The position numbers and the translations under genes are program-made. Positions 8,452 to 17,354 of a stretch of 64,000 nt of DNA are shown here, piece after piece. Each line of letters opens with the position of its first letter. The stretch's first letter is position 1. A model generated the notes under the pieces. It searched no databases and was not told the origin of the DNA. It saw only the letters and a program-made list of their open reading frames with translations. The DNA is from Rhizobiales bacterium Ga0077545 (GTDB lineage Bacteria; Pseudomonadota; Alphaproteobacteria; Rhizobiales; Methylopilaceae). The DNA is taken from NCBI GenBank assembly GCA_001464335.1, contig LNEV01000003.1, positions 62,001-126,000 of the forward strand, read 5' to 3'.

Positions 8452-9837
8452 ATGGAACGGGAGACGGAGCGTATGGTGTTCTCGGCAGGCTCTTTTGGGC
8501 CCGTGCGTGTGCGTATTCTCGTGGCGGAGCGGGATGCGATGCTCGCGCGCAGCGTTGCCGCCGCCCTCGCCGCCGGTCTTCTCAATTCCGAAGTCGAAAT
8601 CGCCGACAGTCTGGAAAGCGCGGAAACCCGCCTGCGCGGCGCCCGCTTTTCGGCAATGATCGCGGGAACCTCGCTCGGCGCGGATGCACCTTCGCGCCTG
8701 CGCGCCCTGATGGATGGGCCGCTGCTCATGATCGGCGCGGGCGCCATGGCCGAAGGCGTCGATGCGCGGATGAACGGCGCCGACGATTTTCTGGTGGCGC
8801 CCTTCGCGCCGCAGGCCCTTGTCGACCGCCTGATGGCGCGGCTCGCCGAAAAGCCCTCCCGGCCCGCGCCGGCCGAGCCGCCCGCACGGCAGATCGAAAA
8901 CCTGAGCGGCTCCTCGCCCGCAATGCAGCGTGTGTACGGGCAAATCGAACGCATCGCTCCGTCGAAAGCCCCGGTCTTCATCACCGGCGAAAGCGGCACG
9001 GGCAAATCCTTTGCCGCCCAAGCCGTTCACGCCGCCTCGCAGCGGCCCGGCCCCTTCATTGCCGTTGCGTGCGGTGGACGCACCAAAGAAGCCGTCCAGG
9101 CCGAAATGTTCGGCTCCGGCGGCGTGCCCGGCGCGTTCGAAAGAGCCGATGGCGGCACGCTCTTTCTCGATGGCATCTGCGATCTCGATTTGTCGCTGCA
9201 GGCCGCGCTGCTGCATGTGCTGCAGACGGGAGAGGTGCGGTGCGGAAGCCCGGCCGCCAGGCGCGATGTGCGGTTGATCTGCGCGACACACCGCGACCCC
9301 AAGGGGGAAATGGCGGCGGGCCGCCTGCGCGACGACCTCTTTTATCATCTGCATGTGCTGCCGCTCGAATTGCCGCCGCTGCGCAATCGCGGCGAGGACG
9401 TCCTGAAGCTGGCCGCGAATTTCCTCGCGTGCATTTCGCAGGAAGAGGGCCGCGCCTTCACGGGCTTCGACCCGCTCGCGCGTCTTCTCATCGCCTCCTA
9501 TGCCTGGCCCGGCAATGTGCGCGAGCTGGAAGCCGCCGTCCGGCGCGTCGTCGTGCTGAATTCCGGCGGCACGATCAGCGCCGACATGATGCCGGACGAC
9601 ATCGCCGCAGCCGTGCTGCAACAGCCGCACGACACCGCACGCACCGAAGCGCGCGCGGAAAACCGGCCCGCGGCGAGCGCGCCTCCTGCCATCCTGCCCA
9701 TGTGGATGCAGGAAGAGCGCATCATCGAGGAAGCTTTGGCGGCTTTCGGCGGCAATATCGGCCGCGCCGCCGCCGCGCTCGAAATCAATCCCTCGACGAT
9801 CTACCGCCGCCGCCAGGCCACGCGAAAGACGGGCTGA
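8452..9837 (+). CDS. NtrC-like AAA+ regulator with degenerate receiver and no GAFTGA loop
   Basis: A 461-residue protein with receiver-like, AAA+ and Fis-type HTH domains in order. The receiver (residues about 10-125) lacks the phospho-accepting Asp: the strand that should end in D reads MIAGTS. The AAA+ domain keeps Walker A (GESGTGKS), a Walker-B-like LFLDGI in place of LFLDEI, and the sensor segment RDDLFYHL. The GAFTGA loop that contacts sigma-54 is deleted; EMFGSGGVPGAFERADGG runs straight across it. The C-terminal HTH (IIEEALAAFGGNIGRAAAALEI) is intact. I chose the ATG at 8452, 8 nt after a GGGGGGTGA ribosome-binding site; 8473 is an alternative. It is probably a sigma-70-type regulator like Rhodobacter capsulatus NtrC, which also lacks GAFTGA. 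Confidence 0.85.
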   Translation: MERETERMVFSAGSFGPVRVRILVAERDAMLARSVAAALAAGLLNSEVEIADSLESAETRLRGARFSAMIAGTSLGADAPSRLRALMDGPLLMIGAGAMAEGVDARMNGADDFLVAPFAPQALVDRLMARLAEKPSRPAPAEPPARQIENLSGSSPAMQRVYGQIERIAPSKAPVFITGESGTGKSFAAQAVHAASQRPGPFIAVACGGRTKEAVQAEMFGSGGVPGAFERADGGTLFLDGICDLDLSLQAALLHVLQTGEVRCGSPAARRDVRLICATHRDPKGEMAAGRLRDDLFYHLHVLPLELPPLRNRGEDVLKLAANFLACISQEEGRAFTGFDPLARLLIASYAWPGNVRELEAAVRRVVVLNSGGTISADMMPDDIAAAVLQQPHDTARTEARAENRPAASAPPAILPMWMQEERIIEEALAAFGGNIGRAAAALEINPSTIYRRRQATRKTG

Positions 9838-9842
9838 CGCGC

Positions 9843-11123
9843 TTAGCGGCCGCGCTTCAGAAGAAAGAGGCCCGTCAGCACACCGACCGCGCAGACGCCG
9901 ACGATGTAATGCGCCGGGGCGAGCGGGTCGCTGCGCATCATCAAGGTGACCAGCATCGGCGTCAGGCCGCCGAACACCGCGTAAGACAAATTGTAGGAGA
10001 ACGACACGCCGGTGAAGCGCACCGCCGCCGGAAAGCTTTTGACCAGCACATAGGGCACCGCGCCGATCGTGCCGACGGCAAGGCCAAGCACGGCGTAGAG
10101 CGGAATGAGAAGCTCCGGATGCCTGAAGAGCTGCGTGTAGAAGCCGTAGGCCGTCGCGGCGAGAACAAGGCTTCCGACCACAAAGAAGCGACCCGCGCCC
10201 ACGCGGTCGACGATCAGCCCGGCAAGCACGCAGCCGATGGACAGAGCAAGCGTGGCGGCGGTGTTCGCCTCCAGCGCCTGAAGCGCGGTGAAGCCATACA
10301 CTTTCTGCAGGAAGGTCGGCGTCATCAGGATGGCGACGACAATCGCCGCCGACAACAGCCATGTCAGCAGCATCGACACCGCGACGGCCGGAAGATGATT
10401 GCGGACGACAGACTTGAGCGGCAGTTCCTCGGCAAGCGCCTTTCTCGCCTTCAGCTCCGCGAAAACGGGCGTCTCGGCCAGCCAGCGGCGCAGATAGACC
10501 GCGACGAAACCGAACACGCCGCCAAGAACGAACGGAATACGCCAGGCGTAATCGTGGATCTCCGCCGGCGTGTAGACGCTGTTCAGAACGGTCGCGACGA
10601 CCGAGCCGAGAAGGATGCCCGCCGTCAATCCGCAGGTCAGCGTGCCGCAGGCAAAGCCGATGTGACGCTCGGGCACATGCTCGGCAACGAAGGTCCACGC
10701 GCCCGGAATCTCGCCGCCGATGGCCGCGCCCTGCAGCACGCGGAACACGAGAAGAAGAATGGGCGCCGCAATGCCGATGCTCTCATAGGTCGGCAGAAGG
10801 CCCATGCCGAAGGTCGACACCGCCATCAGGAAGATGGACAGCGTGAACATGCGCTTGCGGCCGAGAAGATCGCCGAAATGGGCGAGAACCACCCCGCCCA
10901 GAGGGCGCGCCAGATAACCCGCCGCGAAAATGGCGAAGGCCTGGAACTGGACCAGCCAGTCCGGCACGCCCGGCGGGAAGAACAGCGCGCCGAGCACGGT
11001 GACGAAATAGACGAAAATGATGAAATCGTAGAATTCGAGCGCGCCGCCGAGCGCGGCAAGGGAAAGCGTGCGGTAATCGTCGCCGCCGAGGCGTCGGGCG
11101 GAGGAGAAGCTGATATCGGTCAT
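9843..11123 (-). CDS. MFS transporter, metabolite:H+ symporter (MHS) family
   Basis: A 426-residue integral membrane protein with about 12 hydrophobic helices. The family motifs are LGGALEFYDF near the N-terminus and ARPLGGVVLAHFGDLLGRKRM between helices 2 and 3, the MFS signature loop. A second is the RVLQGAAIGGEIPGAW stretch typical of the MHS branch (ShiA, ProP, KgtP and citrate carriers). These carriers import organic acids, betaines or shikimate with protons. The ATG follows a GGACGAAAA ribosome-binding site. It stands alone, converging on the NtrC-like regulator gene with a 5 bp gap. Substrate not determinable. Confidence 0.9.
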   Translation of the reverse strand: MTDISFSSARRLGGDDYRTLSLAALGGALEFYDFIIFVYFVTVLGALFFPPGVPDWLVQFQAFAIFAAGYLARPLGGVVLAHFGDLLGRKRMFTLSIFLMAVSTFGMGLLPTYESIGIAAPILLLVFRVLQGAAIGGEIPGAWTFVAEHVPERHIGFACGTLTCGLTAGILLGSVVATVLNSVYTPAEIHDYAWRIPFVLGGVFGFVAVYLRRWLAETPVFAELKARKALAEELPLKSVVRNHLPAVAVSMLLTWLLSAAIVVAILMTPTFLQKVYGFTALQALEANTAATLALSIGCVLAGLIVDRVGAGRFFVVGSLVLAATAYGFYTQLFRHPELLIPLYAVLGLAVGTIGAVPYVLVKSFPAAVRFTGVSFSYNLSYAVFGGLTPMLVTLMMRSDPLAPAHYIVGVCAVGVLTGLFLLKRGR

Positions 11124-11253
11124 TTTTTCGTCCTAGCGCGCTCACCATCCTGGAAGGCGGGCGCTGGCTCATACGCCGATTGGCCGACCAAGGGAATGGT
11201 TCGAAATAACAGCCATGCCGCCGCCGCACGGATGACCTTGAAAGCGCCCGACC

Positions 11254-11451
11254 TCAGCGTCTCAATCCCTCGGATGTTGCTGCGATGGCCGCTTGCGCGC
11301 GAGCCCCGGCCTCGGCACCGGACATGAGGCGCACCGTTTCGAGAACGGCCATTTCGATGATGGCTGCAAGCTGCGGATGAACGCCCGCCGAGCAGTCGTG
11401 CGCCTGACGCAGATGATCGTAGATGGCCAGGAGAGTTTCCGGTTTCGACAT
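11254..11451 (-). CDS. Small conserved-looking protein of unknown function
   Basis: A 65-residue, mostly helical, Ala-rich cytoplasmic protein with no membrane segment, signal peptide or Cys motif. The ATG has a purine-rich AAAGGAA about 7 nt upstream, and the base composition is coding-like. I do not recognise a family. It lies between the MFS gene and the broken WYL regulator gene, divergent from the latter. Confidence 0.5.
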   Translation of the reverse strand: MSKPETLLAIYDHLRQAHDCSAGVHPQLAAIIEMAVLETVRLMSGAEAGARAQAAIAATSEGLRR

Positions 11452-11543
11452 GAAAGGTTCCTTTACGCTTGAACCCCCTCACTTTGCGTGCGAGCTACGT
11501 CAGATACGGACGTAAGGGGTGACGACGCGATCAGGGGTGGCGT

Positions 11544-12542
11544 TTGAGGCACGAGAAAACAGCGCTTCTTCTTGCTCTGGCGCGCGAACTCGCGAGCAGC
11601 GCGGAGGGGCTGACGCTTTCCGAAATGGCAGAGCGCGTGGGGGTCGGCCGCCGCACGGTCGAGCGCATGCGCGATGCGCTTTTTCTCCTGTTTCCTCAAA
11701 CCGAGGAAATCGACGACCCGCCGACAAAAAGATTTCGGATCTCGGGCGGCCTTGACGCCTTCTTTCAGACGCCGACCACGGACGAACTCGTGGAATTGTC
11801 GCGCGTCGCCGCAGGGTTGAAGCGCAGCGGCGCGATCGCCCGCGCGGATGCCCTCGGCTCGCTCGAAATGAAAATTCGCTCGGCCATGCGCGCCAGTGCG
11901 CTGCGGCGCATGGCCCCCGATGTCGAGGTTCTGTCACGCTCCGAAATCACGGCGACCGGCCCCGGCCCCCGTCCATACGAGAACCCCGAATTGCTGGCCG
12001 GCATCAGGCAGGCCATCATGGCCATGCGGGCTCTGCGTTTCGTCTATTCCGGCGGCTCAAGTTCTGGCCAGGCCCGGGATGTGGTGCCCTATGGCCTCGT
12101 TTTCGGCCATGTAAATTACCTGATCGCAGCCCAATTGCCCGGCGATCAGATCAAGACCTACCGGCTCGATCGTATCAAGGACATAGAAATACTGGACCGG
12201 GACGTTACCAGCCCGCCCGACTTCGACATCAAGGATTTTACCGCCCGCTCGTTCGGTTATTTCCAGAGCGATGTGCATCAAATCGCGCTGCGGCTTCTGC
12301 CGACCGGCTCCAAGGACATCCGCCGTTGGCTGTTTCACCCGAGCCAGACGCTGGAGGAATGTGCGGACGGAACGGTCATCATTCGCTTCTCGGCTTCGGG
12401 ACTTCTCGAACTTTCCTGGCATCTTTTCACGTGAGGCGAGCAGGTCGAGATCATCGAGCCGGAGAGCCTCAAATCGCTGATGCTGGACGAACTCGACCGC
12501 GTGCGCCGCTGGCACACGACGTCTGCGTCCTGCGACCGGTAA
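11544..12542 (+). pseudogene. WYL-domain HTH regulator interrupted by an in-frame TGA
   Basis: The reading frame starts at TTG 11544 behind AGGGGTGG. It encodes an N-terminal DeoR/HTH_11-type winged helix (residues 5-60, EMAERVGVGRRTVERMRDAL) and a WYL-type ligand-binding domain (about 150-230, VPYGLVFGHVNYLIA). At 12432-12434 a TGA stops translation after HLFT. The same frame stays open for another 35 codons to a TAA at 12540, and these codons read GEQVEIIEPESL..LMLDEL, the usual WYL C-terminal segment. Family members normally have Trp at this position (HLxTWG), so a single TGG to TGA change explains the break. The truncated 296-residue product may retain DNA binding. A base-calling error is the main alternative. 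Confidence 0.75.
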
Positions 12543-12614
12543 CCGTTACAGGCTTGAAGCTGTCCGAACCGTTCTGAAAGACTGCCGATCGGGGGAACCG
12601 CCCGGAGCAACACC

Positions 12615-14045
12615 ATGCGACCCGCATCTCTGATCCTTTTTGCCCTGACGACCGCGCTGTCGTTCCATCCGCCGGCCGCGCAGGCCCAAACCGCCGCGCC
12701 GACATCCGCGGAAGACGCCCGAACCATCGCGCAGGAAGCCTATGTCTATCTCTACCCGTTGATCACGATGGACGTGACCCGCAAGCAGCTGGTCAATTCC
12801 GACCCGAAAGCCACGGGGCTGGGCGGCGCCCCGAACAGTTTCAATCATATACGTACATTTCCAACAGCGGACATGCGAAGCGTCGTGCGGCCGAATTTCG
12901 ACACGCTCTATTCGTCGGCATGGCTCGACCTGACGGACGGCCCGGTGGTTCTGTCGACGGCGGACACCGGCGGCCGCTATTTCCTGCTGCCCATGCTCGA
13001 CATGTGGACCGACGTGTTCGCGGTCCCGGGAAAGAGGACGAACGGCACCGCCGCGGCGAACTTCGCCATCGTGCCGCCCGGCTGGACCGGCGCCCTTCCG
13101 CCCGAGGTCGAGCGGATTCAGGCGCCGACCCCGCATGTCTGGATCATCGGACGGACCCAGACCAACGGACCCAAGGACTTCGAGGTCGTTCATAAAGTGC
13201 AAGACGGCTACCGGCTCACGCGTCTGGACGACTGGGGAAGCAGGCCGCGGACGATCAAGCAGGACATCGACCCCTCGGTCGACACCAGGACGCCGCCGCT
13301 CGAACAGGTCAACGCCATGCCTGCGGCGGACTATTTCCGCTATGGCGCGGCCCTCATGGCGGAGAATCCGCCACACGCCACCGACTGGTCCATCCTTGCG
13401 CGCATGAAGAAGATCGGCATTGAGCCGGGAGCTTTCGATGCCGCCCGGACCGATCCGGGTGTGCTCGCGGGCGGCGCGGCTGCAGGCCTGAAACTCATGG
13501 CCGACAAGGCACCGACGCTGGCCCGTGTGGTCAACGGATGGCAGATGAACACCGACACGATGGGCGTCTACGGGGATTATTACTTGAAGCGTGCCATCGT
13601 CGCGATGATGGGCCTCGGCGCAAACCAGCCGGAGGACGCGATCTATCCGCTAGCCGTCGCCGATGCCGAGGGCAGGCCGGTGAGCGGCGAGCAAAATTAC
13701 GTGCTGCATTTCGGCAAGACGGACCTGCCGCCGGCAAATGCGTTCTGGTCCCTCACCATGTACGACAAGGACGGCTTCCAGATCGCCAACCCGCTCCACC
13801 GTTTCGCGATCGGTGATCGGGACGCGCTTGCCTACAATTCCGACGGCTCGCTCGATCTGTACATCCAGAACGAGAACCCCGGCCCGGAGAAAGAAGCGAA
13901 CTGGCTGCCCGCACCGGCAAGCGGGCCGCTCGGCCTGACCATGCGTGTCTACTCCCCAAGACAGGAGGCGCTGGACGGGCGCTGGAATCCGCCCGCCCTT
14001 CAGCGCGTGGACGCGACGAGCGAGGGCCGCGCCGCGACCAAGTAA
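12615..14045 (+). CDS. DUF1254/DUF1214 domain-containing exported protein
   Basis: A 476-residue protein with a Sec signal peptide (residues 1-24, ending AQA). It has an N-terminal DUF1254 region (about 35-175, with EAYVYLYPLI and VVRPNFDTLYSSAWLDL) and a C-terminal DUF1214 region (about 350-460, with NYVLHF..LPPANAFWSLTMYD). The two-domain layout is the typical full-length form, found in the periplasm of many proteobacteria; its biochemical role is not established. It has its own start region and is followed by a hairpin terminator at 14052-14079 shared with the convergent lysR gene. Confidence 0.92.
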   Translation: MRPASLILFALTTALSFHPPAAQAQTAAPTSAEDARTIAQEAYVYLYPLITMDVTRKQLVNSDPKATGLGGAPNSFNHIRTFPTADMRSVVRPNFDTLYSSAWLDLTDGPVVLSTADTGGRYFLLPMLDMWTDVFAVPGKRTNGTAAANFAIVPPGWTGALPPEVERIQAPTPHVWIIGRTQTNGPKDFEVVHKVQDGYRLTRLDDWGSRPRTIKQDIDPSVDTRTPPLEQVNAMPAADYFRYGAALMAENPPHATDWSILARMKKIGIEPGAFDAARTDPGVLAGGAAAGLKLMADKAPTLARVVNGWQMNTDTMGVYGDYYLKRAIVAMMGLGANQPEDAIYPLAVADAEGRPVSGEQNYVLHFGKTDLPPANAFWSLTMYDKDGFQIANPLHRFAIGDRDALAYNSDGSLDLYIQNENPGPEKEANWLPAPASGPLGLTMRVYSPRQEALDGRWNPPALQRVDATSEGRAATK

Positions 14046-14051
14046 GCGCAG

Positions 14052-14079
14052 AGCGGACCGCTCCGGCGAGCGATCCGCT
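14052..14079. terminator. Hairpin between convergent genes
   Basis: A 12 bp stem (AGCGGACCGCTC against GAGCGATCCGCT, one mismatch) with a CGGC loop lies between the stop codons of two convergent genes. It is followed by a C/T-rich run rather than a clean U tract, so it is a plausible bidirectional terminator, not a certain one. Confidence 0.6.
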
Positions 14080-14084
14080 CCCTC

Positions 14085-14996
14085 TCATTTCCGGTGGGCG
14101 ATGCAGCTGTCGGGAACGGGCGTTGCTTCGAAATGGCGGACGAGCGTGTCCGTCAGCACGCGCACCTTGCCCGGCACATAGGCACCCGGCGGACGCACGA
14201 CATAGATGCCGAGTTCCGGCAGCGCATAATCCGCCAAAACGGGGACGAGCTCTCCGCTTTCGAGCGGGGCCTGCGCGAGGAAGGTGGGGGTGATGAGCAC
14301 GCCGAGCCCCGCAACGGCCCAATTGATCAGCGCATCGCCATTGTCCGAGGCGAGACGCCCCGCAGGCCTGACCGCATAGACGCTGTTGCCCTTGTGGAAT
14401 TGAAGATCCCGCGGGCCGCCCGAATAGATGAGGAAATCGTGCTGCGCGAGATCGTCCGGCGTCTGCGGCACGCCTTTCCTTGCCAGATAGCCGGGACTTG
14501 CCACGACGACGGCCAGCACCGGCGCGAGGCGGCGGACGATGAGGCTCGGATCGCGCACCGTGCCCGCGCGGATCGCGGCATCGAACCGCTCGCCGACAAG
14601 ATCGACATGCCGGTCGCTGAACGACACATCGAGTTCGAGCTTTGGATGACGGCACCCCATCTCGCTGAATATCGGCGCGAGATAATTCACGAAGGACAGC
14701 GGCGCCGACACCCGCAGGCGCCCGGAGACCTCGCTGCTTTGCTGCGCGACGGCATCGCGCATCTCCTCAAGCTCCGCGAGGACACGCTCGCCGCGCACTT
14801 TCAGATCGAGCCCCGCCTCGGTCGGGCTGATGCCGCGCGTCGTGCGGGTCAGAAGACGCACGCCAAGCTCGGCCTCGAGCCTCGCGATACGGCGGCTGAC
14901 GATGGATTTCGCCACGCCGAGCCGCGCGGCGGCGCGGTTGAAGCCACCGGCCTCCACGGCCTCGACAAAAGCCCGCAAATCCTCCGGATCGAGCAT
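14085..14996 (-). CDS. LysR family transcriptional regulator (CrgA/DsdC-like branch)
   Basis: A 303-residue LysR protein. Residues 3-62 form the HTH ([39 protein letters not shown]), with GVRLLTRTTRG following. The effector domain begins near residue 90. It is divergently transcribed from the azoreductase gene across 113 bp holding a perfect 9 bp inverted repeat (15013-15052). Regulators in this branch beside flavin-dependent quinone or azo reductases commonly respond to electrophiles or quinones; that role here is inferred from position. Confidence 0.9.
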   Translation of the reverse strand: MLDPEDLRAFVEAVEAGGFNRAAARLGVAKSIVSRRIARLEAELGVRLLTRTTRGISPTEAGLDLKVRGERVLAELEEMRDAVAQQSSEVSGRLRVSAPLSFVNYLAPIFSEMGCRHPKLELDVSFSDRHVDLVGERFDAAIRAGTVRDPSLIVRRLAPVLAVVVASPGYLARKGVPQTPDDLAQHDFLIYSGGPRDLQFHKGNSVYAVRPAGRLASDNGDALINWAVAGLGVLITPTFLAQAPLESGELVPVLADYALPELGIYVVRPPGAYVPGKVRVLTDTLVRHFEATPVPDSCIAHRK

Positions 14997-15012
14997 TTAA
15001 GTGTTCCTTTTT

Positions 15013-15052
15013 CAGCAACAGACTGACGCCGATAATGGCTATTCTGTTGCTG
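15013..15052. promoter_or_regulatory. Inverted repeat CAGCAACAG-N22-CTGTTGCTG (candidate LysR operator)
   Basis: Two perfectly complementary 9 bp arms, centred 31 bp apart (three helical turns), lie in the 113 bp region between the divergent lysR and azoreductase genes. This matches the two-site binding geometry of LysR tetramers. Confidence 0.7.
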
Positions 15053-15109
15053 TTTTTGAACCACTACCTTCCCGGAACCAGAGAATTTCCGAAGTAGAGG
15101 GTTTCCGCT

Positions 15110-15733
15110 ATGTCCACGGTTCTTGTCGTCACCAGCAGCACGATGGGTGAGGCTTCGGTCTCCAACCAGCTCATCGACCACGCCCTCCAGCGCCTGCGGG
15201 CGGCTGATCCCGATCTGAAGATCGTCACGCGCGATCTTGCGGCGCAGCCCGTTCCGCATCTGACGGCGGATTCGACGGCGGCCGTTCGCGGTGCCGAGCC
15301 TGCCAACGACGCGCAAGCCGAGGCGCGCGCCCTTTCCGATGCGCTTGTGGCGGAGTTGAAAGCCGCCGACACGGTCATCATCGGCGCGCCGATGTACAAT
15401 TTCGGCATTCCGTCCACGCTGAAGGCCTGGTTCGACCATGTGCTGCGCGCGGGCGTGACGTTCCGCTACGGCGAGAACGGGCCGGAAGGCCTGCTGCCGG
15501 GCAAGAAAACGGTCGTGATCGAAAGCCGCGGCGGACTCTACAGCGAAGGCCCGGCCATGCCGATGGATTCGCAGGAACCGCATCTGCGCACCATGCTCGG
15601 CTTCATGGGCATCACGGATGTGTCGTTCGTGCGGGCGGAGAAGCTGGGCTATGGCCCGGAGGCCCGGGATGCCGCCATCGCCGCCGCCCAGTCCGCCATC
15701 GGCGAGAGCTTCGCGGCACGTCTCGCCGCCTGA
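15110..15733 (+). CDS. azoR: FMN-dependent NADH:quinone/azo oxidoreductase (AzoR type)
   Basis: A 207-residue flavodoxin-fold reductase. The N-terminal SSTMGEASVSNQLID positions the FMN phosphate. The central APMYNFGIPSTLKAWFDHVLRAGVTFRY segment (about residues 88-115) is diagnostic of AzoR, as is the ESRGGLYS loop that contacts the isoalloxazine. These enzymes reduce quinones and azo dyes by two electrons using NADH and protect against quinone stress. The gene is divergent from a LysR regulator with a shared operator-like repeat, suggesting inducible expression. Confidence 0.93.
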   Translation: MSTVLVVTSSTMGEASVSNQLIDHALQRLRAADPDLKIVTRDLAAQPVPHLTADSTAAVRGAEPANDAQAEARALSDALVAELKAADTVIIGAPMYNFGIPSTLKAWFDHVLRAGVTFRYGENGPEGLLPGKKTVVIESRGGLYSEGPAMPMDSQEPHLRTMLGFMGITDVSFVRAEKLGYGPEARDAAIAAAQSAIGESFAARLAA

Positions 15734-15863
15734 GACGGCTTCCCGCTCGCGTTCCTCCGAGCGGCCCCGCCAGTGCGGGCAGCCGTATCGGCGCTCAGAC
15801 CGGAGCAATCCGGTTTGAGCGCTCCCCTTGCCCGGGGCTTTCGCCCGCTGTACCAACCGGGCC

Positions 15864-17354
15864 ATGTCAGCCAAAGATACAAATCGCCTCAAAGCGCGCC
15901 TTGCGCGCGGCTTCATCGACCGCGGCCCTGCCGAACTCGCCTCCACGCGCCAGATGGTCGACACCATCCGCCGGACCTACGAATTGTGGGGCTTCGAGGC
16001 GCTTGAGACGCCGTTCGTCGAATACACCGACGCGCTCGGCAAATTCCTGCCCGATCAGGATCGCCCGAACGAGGGCGTGTTTTCCTTCCAGGACGACGAC
16101 GAGCAATGGCTGTCGCTGCGCTACGACCTGACGGCGCCCCTCGCCCGCTATGCCGCCGAGAACTGGGACCGGATCGCCAAGCCGTTTCGTACCTACCGCT
16201 TCGGCCCCGTTTTCCGCAACGAGAAGCCAGGCCCCGGCCGCTTCCGCCAGTTCCTGCAGTTCGACGCCGACACGGTGGGCGCAGCGAGCGTTCTGGCCGA
16301 TGCCGAGATGTGCATGATGGCCGCCGACACGCTGGAGGCGCTGGGCATTCCGCGCGGCGATTACGTCATCAAGGTCAACAACCGCAAAATTCTCGACGGC
16401 CTGATGGAGGCCATCGGCCTCGGCGGCGAGGAGAATGCGGGCAAGCGCCTCATCGTTCTGCGCGCCATCGACAAGCTGGACCGTCTCGGTGTTGAAGGCG
16501 TGAAACTGCTGCTTGGTCCGGGACGTAAGGACGAGAGCGGCGATTTTACGAAGGGCGCGGGGCTAGATGAAGGGCAAATTCGTCCCCTCGTTTTTCTTCT
16601 CGAAACGACATCTCTGCAAAGGGATGTCCTTGGATTTCTGCAATTCCCGCTAGCCGGAAGATTCACGGAAAGTCCTATATTCTCTGACGGTATGCAGGAG
16701 CTGCTCAAAATCGAGGAGATAATCCGCTTGTCCGGGTACGGGCCAGATCGCATCCGCATCGACCCGTCCGTCGTGCGCGGGCTCGAATATTACACCGGCC
16801 CGGTCTACGAGGCCGAACTGACCTTCGAGGTGAAGGACGAGGACGGCAAGCCGATCCGCTTCGGCTCGGTCGGCGGCGGTGGCCGTTACGACGGACTGGT
16901 CGCGCGCTTTCGTGGGGAAGCTGCTCCCGCCACCGGCTTTTCCATCGGCGTGTCGCGCCTTCAGGCGGCCTTGCAGGCGCTCGGAAAAGGCGCCGCGGAA
17001 CCGCCCGGCCCTGTCGTCGTGCTCGTCATGGACAAGGAGCGCACCGCGGACTATCTCGCGCTTGCACGTACATTGCGCGAGGCGGGCATTGCCGCCGAAA
17101 TCTATCTCGGATCGTCCGGCATGAACGCGCAGATGAAATATGCCGACCGCCGCCGCGCGCCGGTTGCCGTCATTCAGGGCTCGAACGAAAAAGAGGCCGG
17201 AGAGGTGACGCTGAAGGACCTCGTTCTCGGCAAGGAAATGTCGAAAAAGATCGAGGACCGCGCCGCGTGGACCGAGGAGCGTCCGGGTCAGGTAACGGTG
17301 AAACAAGCCGATCTGGTCGCGACGGTGCAGGAGATGCTGGCGCGCTACAGCTAG
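15864..17354 (+). CDS. hisS: Histidine--tRNA ligase
   Basis: A 496-residue class II aminoacyl-tRNA synthetase. The class II motif 1 region follows ARGFIDRGP; motif 2 is [28 protein letters not shown]; the histidine-specific motifs are [19 protein letters not shown] and [12 protein letters not shown]-terminal anticodon-binding domain starts near residue 395. I chose the ATG at 15864; an upstream in-frame start at 15828 adds 12 residues. Codons between about 16500 and 16740 (the insertion domain) are less GC-rich than the rest. Its stop codon overlaps the stop of the convergent PAP2 gene. In many relatives hisS is next to hisZ-hisG; here about 4 kb separate them. Confidence 0.96.
   Translation: MSAKDTNRLKARLARGFIDRGPAELASTRQMVDTIRRTYELWGFEALETPFVEYTDALGKFLPDQDRPNEGVFSFQDDDEQWLSLRYDLTAPLARYAAENWDRIAKPFRTYRFGPVFRNEKPGPGRFRQFLQFDADTVGAASVLADAEMCMMAADTLEALGIPRGDYVIKVNNRKILDGLMEAIGLGGEENAGKRLIVLRAIDKLDRLGVEGVKLLLGPGRKDESGDFTKGAGLDEGQIRPLVFLLETTSLQRDVLGFLQFPLAGRFTESPIFSDGMQELLKIEEIIRLSGYGPDRIRIDPSVVRGLEYYTGPVYEAELTFEVKDEDGKPIRFGSVGGGGRYDGLVARFRGEAAPATGFSIGVSRLQAALQALGKGAAEPPGPVVVLVMDKERTADYLALARTLREAGIAAEIYLGSSGMNAQMKYADRRRAPVAVIQGSNEKEAGEVTLKDLVLGKEMSKKIEDRAAWTEERPGQVTVKQADLVATVQEMLARYS

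Noticed and set aside
8259-11327. A 1022-codon open frame on the plus strand, and a 787-codon frame on the minus strand across 8335-10698
   Set aside because: Both are Arg/Ala/His-rich antisense or off-frame readings of the NtrC-like regulator and MFS genes, which carry clear family motifs; no motif or plausible ribosome-binding site supports the long frames.
15743-15779. Two small GC hairpins after azoR as a terminator
   Set aside because: Stems of 7 and 5 bp are present but no T-tract follows, so they are not listed as a terminator.
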